A DNA stretch of 64,000 nucleotides, from NCBI GenBank assembly GCA_025716855.1, contig JAIXMQ010000009.1:248001-312000 (forward strand), given 5' to 3'. This stretch comes from Pilaira anomala. Its lineage: Eukaryota; Mucoromycota; Mucoromycetes; Mucorales; Mucoraceae. A model generated the notes under the pieces. It saw only the letters and a list, made by a program, of their open reading frames with translations, searched no databases and was not told the DNA's origin. Both the position numbers and the translations under genes were made by a program. This document shows positions 62,387-64,000 of this stretch, one piece after another; the first letter of the stretch is position 1, and every line of letters starts with the position of its first letter.

Positions 62387-64000
62387 AATTTATTTTGATT
62401 TTAATACACAAAAGAAATGAGTTGCACTCAAAAGTAAATGGAACAAAATAGAAAACTAAATCGCGAAACCATAAATTGTAGCAGTCCTAAAAATTTACAA
62501 CTGCAGAACTAAAGTTTTTGAAATTTTGGAACTTGCTTTTCGCTCAAAAGGGAACGATTCCTGTTCTAAGCTTGCTTCATACAATTGGACTTAATTCTAG
62601 CTACATACCGTTATATTTTTGTCATTATAATAGTTAGAAAAAAAGGGTAGTCCGTAGAAAAAAGGACACTACAAAAAGAATCATATTGACTAACGACGCG
62701 TGACACAAATGATAAATGCGAATAGGTTCCTTTAATCTAGCTAATTCTTTTTTACTCCTGGAATAAAAAATGAATAGTTTTTTACCATACCGCTTTAACT
62801 TTCTTACTTGATAAAACGAACAACTTATACATGCATATATAATGCATATTTTAAGCTGTAGAGCATATCAAAGCTCTAGCAATTTTATCAAAAAGAAGTC
62901 GTTCATTGTCTAGTAAATTATAATAGGTCTCAATAACAATCGCTTCTTTTGTTTGCTTAGCTAGTGCGAATTAGGCAGGAAAATGTCTCCCCCCGCCAAT
63001 GGGCCGTAGGAAAACACGCTAGAAAGGCCCTACTAGGAGTCGGTCGATTCTACCATACCTTCTGGATTTCGGTCCTGTGGCCTCGGTTCTGTTCTCTCTT
63101 TTATCTGGCAGCATCTCGATAAAAAAAAAGCTCCTTGTTTTGACTTAGTTGTATTTCACAGTATTACAACCAGATGCAATTATGATGAAAATACCGCAGA
63201 AGATATCAATTATAATATTGTGGTTACGTCGAAATCAAACCTGATAATTTCATGTCAAATCCTGATTTAATTTGGTCGTTTGTAATCGCCTTCGCTACCT
63301 TGAAATTACAAACATTGGCTATGCGTGAAATATAGTGCGCCACCCATAAATAAACTTTTAGACGCTCGGAAATATAGGGCTACAAAACTTCTTTGTACCA
63401 ATCCCATAGATGTCCAAAGCTCGGTTTAGAAAAAAATAATAATAATTCATAAAGATCAAGAAGCATCTCTATTATTTCCTTTCTTTCTTTACCGAGATAT
63501 TTAGGTAATTTAAAAAATCGTGATTGATGATGACCACAAACCTGAATCAATTAGTCAAACGTAACGACATAATCTCCAAGTAGTATCTAAATTTGATTGC
63601 AAGAAGGGAGCCGTAAAAATATCACAACTTATAAGGTTTTACTTTAAAACAGACATGCTTTCTTTTTTAGAAAAAAGTGCTTCACCTCTCTCCTTTCAAA
63701 AAAAAAAAAAAAATGACTCCATACAATGTGATACGGGAGTCATTTATATAAAAATAAATAATATTATATTACTCTCCTCCTTCCTTTTATCAATTTTTAT
63801 GATCACAAGTTAATCAAAAGTTTATTATCTCAACTGATAAATTATGACAATTGTTATTATACTAAAGAGATTAATTAAGTCGCGTGCAAAAAAAAAAGTA
63901 TTAACAATTAATTATCAGCCATTGTTTTAATTAAAATGATTATATGATCAAACTATACATGTGAGTATAACGCGAGTTTCAGGAGGAAGAGAGAGGAGAG
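62387..64000. other. Intergenic to the right edge, no gene seen
   Basis: The left part is the TMEM33 promoter region. At about 62985-63115 there is a distinctly G+C-richer stretch (CCCCCCGCCAATGGGCCGTA, AAAGGCCCTACTAGGAGTCG) that is neither a tRNA nor 5S rRNA that I can recognise, and no protein frame runs through it. The rest is AT-rich; the last bases carry a GA-rich run (63980-64000). Confidence 0.4.

Overview
The window is nuclear DNA from an early-diverging filamentous fungus, most likely a Mucoromycota (Mucorales-type) species. The evidence is very AT-rich intergenic DNA full of A/T homopolymers, many short introns (about 50-80 nt) with GTAAG donors and TAG/AAG acceptors, and a gene set mixing typical fungal genes (Atg29, PDR-type ABC transporter, Ime2/Mak-like kinase) with genes many yeasts lack (phosphorylase kinase alpha/beta subunit, PA2G4). 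The species is inference.

Layout. 1-2769 (-): 5' part of a phosphorylase b kinase regulatory subunit gene. 4843-5949 (+): NOP2/Sun RNA cytosine methyltransferase. 6.1-6.5 kb (-): relic of a methionine-synthase-reductase-like diflavin enzyme. 7.3-14.5 kb: OHCU decarboxylase (-), mitochondrial citrate synthase (+), Atg29 (+), PA2G4/EBP1 (-) and Pam18/Tim14 (-). 15.9-24.8 kb (+): a PDR/ABCG transporter gene split by a 4.48-kb DNA transposon that carries a C2H2 zinc finger/Tnp2-like transposase. 25.4-32.2 kb: Mak/Ime2-type kinase, an unknown coiled-coil protein, an Osh6/7-type lipid transfer protein and a MIR-domain protein. 34.5-35.6 kb: an MDR-family oxidoreductase. 35.7-37.3 kb: a graveyard holding an ABC-transporter 3' fragment and repeat relics. 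37.7-47.1 kb: an unknown protein, cystathionine beta-synthase, a polyQ protein, ribonucleotide reductase large subunit and an unknown Ser/Thr-rich protein. 47.9 kb: tRNA-Ser(AGA). 48.2-50.7 kb: a decayed LRR-like gene and an orphan seven-helix membrane protein. 51.5-57.5 kb: repeat-rich, with a truncated copy of the MDR oxidoreductase, two long near-identical 1.53-kb TIR elements, and a MITE into which one of them has inserted. 58.1-62.4 kb: M1 aminopeptidase (+) and TMEM33/Pom33 (-).

The genes are mostly unrelated housekeeping genes, as expected for a eukaryotic chromosome; there is no operon or gene cluster. The most notable structure is the mobile-element activity. A Tnp2-like element interrupts codon 956 of the ABC transporter, and removing it together with one 2-bp target duplication restores the frame exactly. 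A MITE family with TTAA-flanked ends is dispersed through the window, and a second, longer AT-rich TIR family is nested in one copy. Fragmentary duplicates of two genes in this same window (ABC transporter and MDR oxidoreductase) lie beside these repeats. All exon boundaries were deduced by eye from splice consensus, reading phase and family similarity; no search was run.
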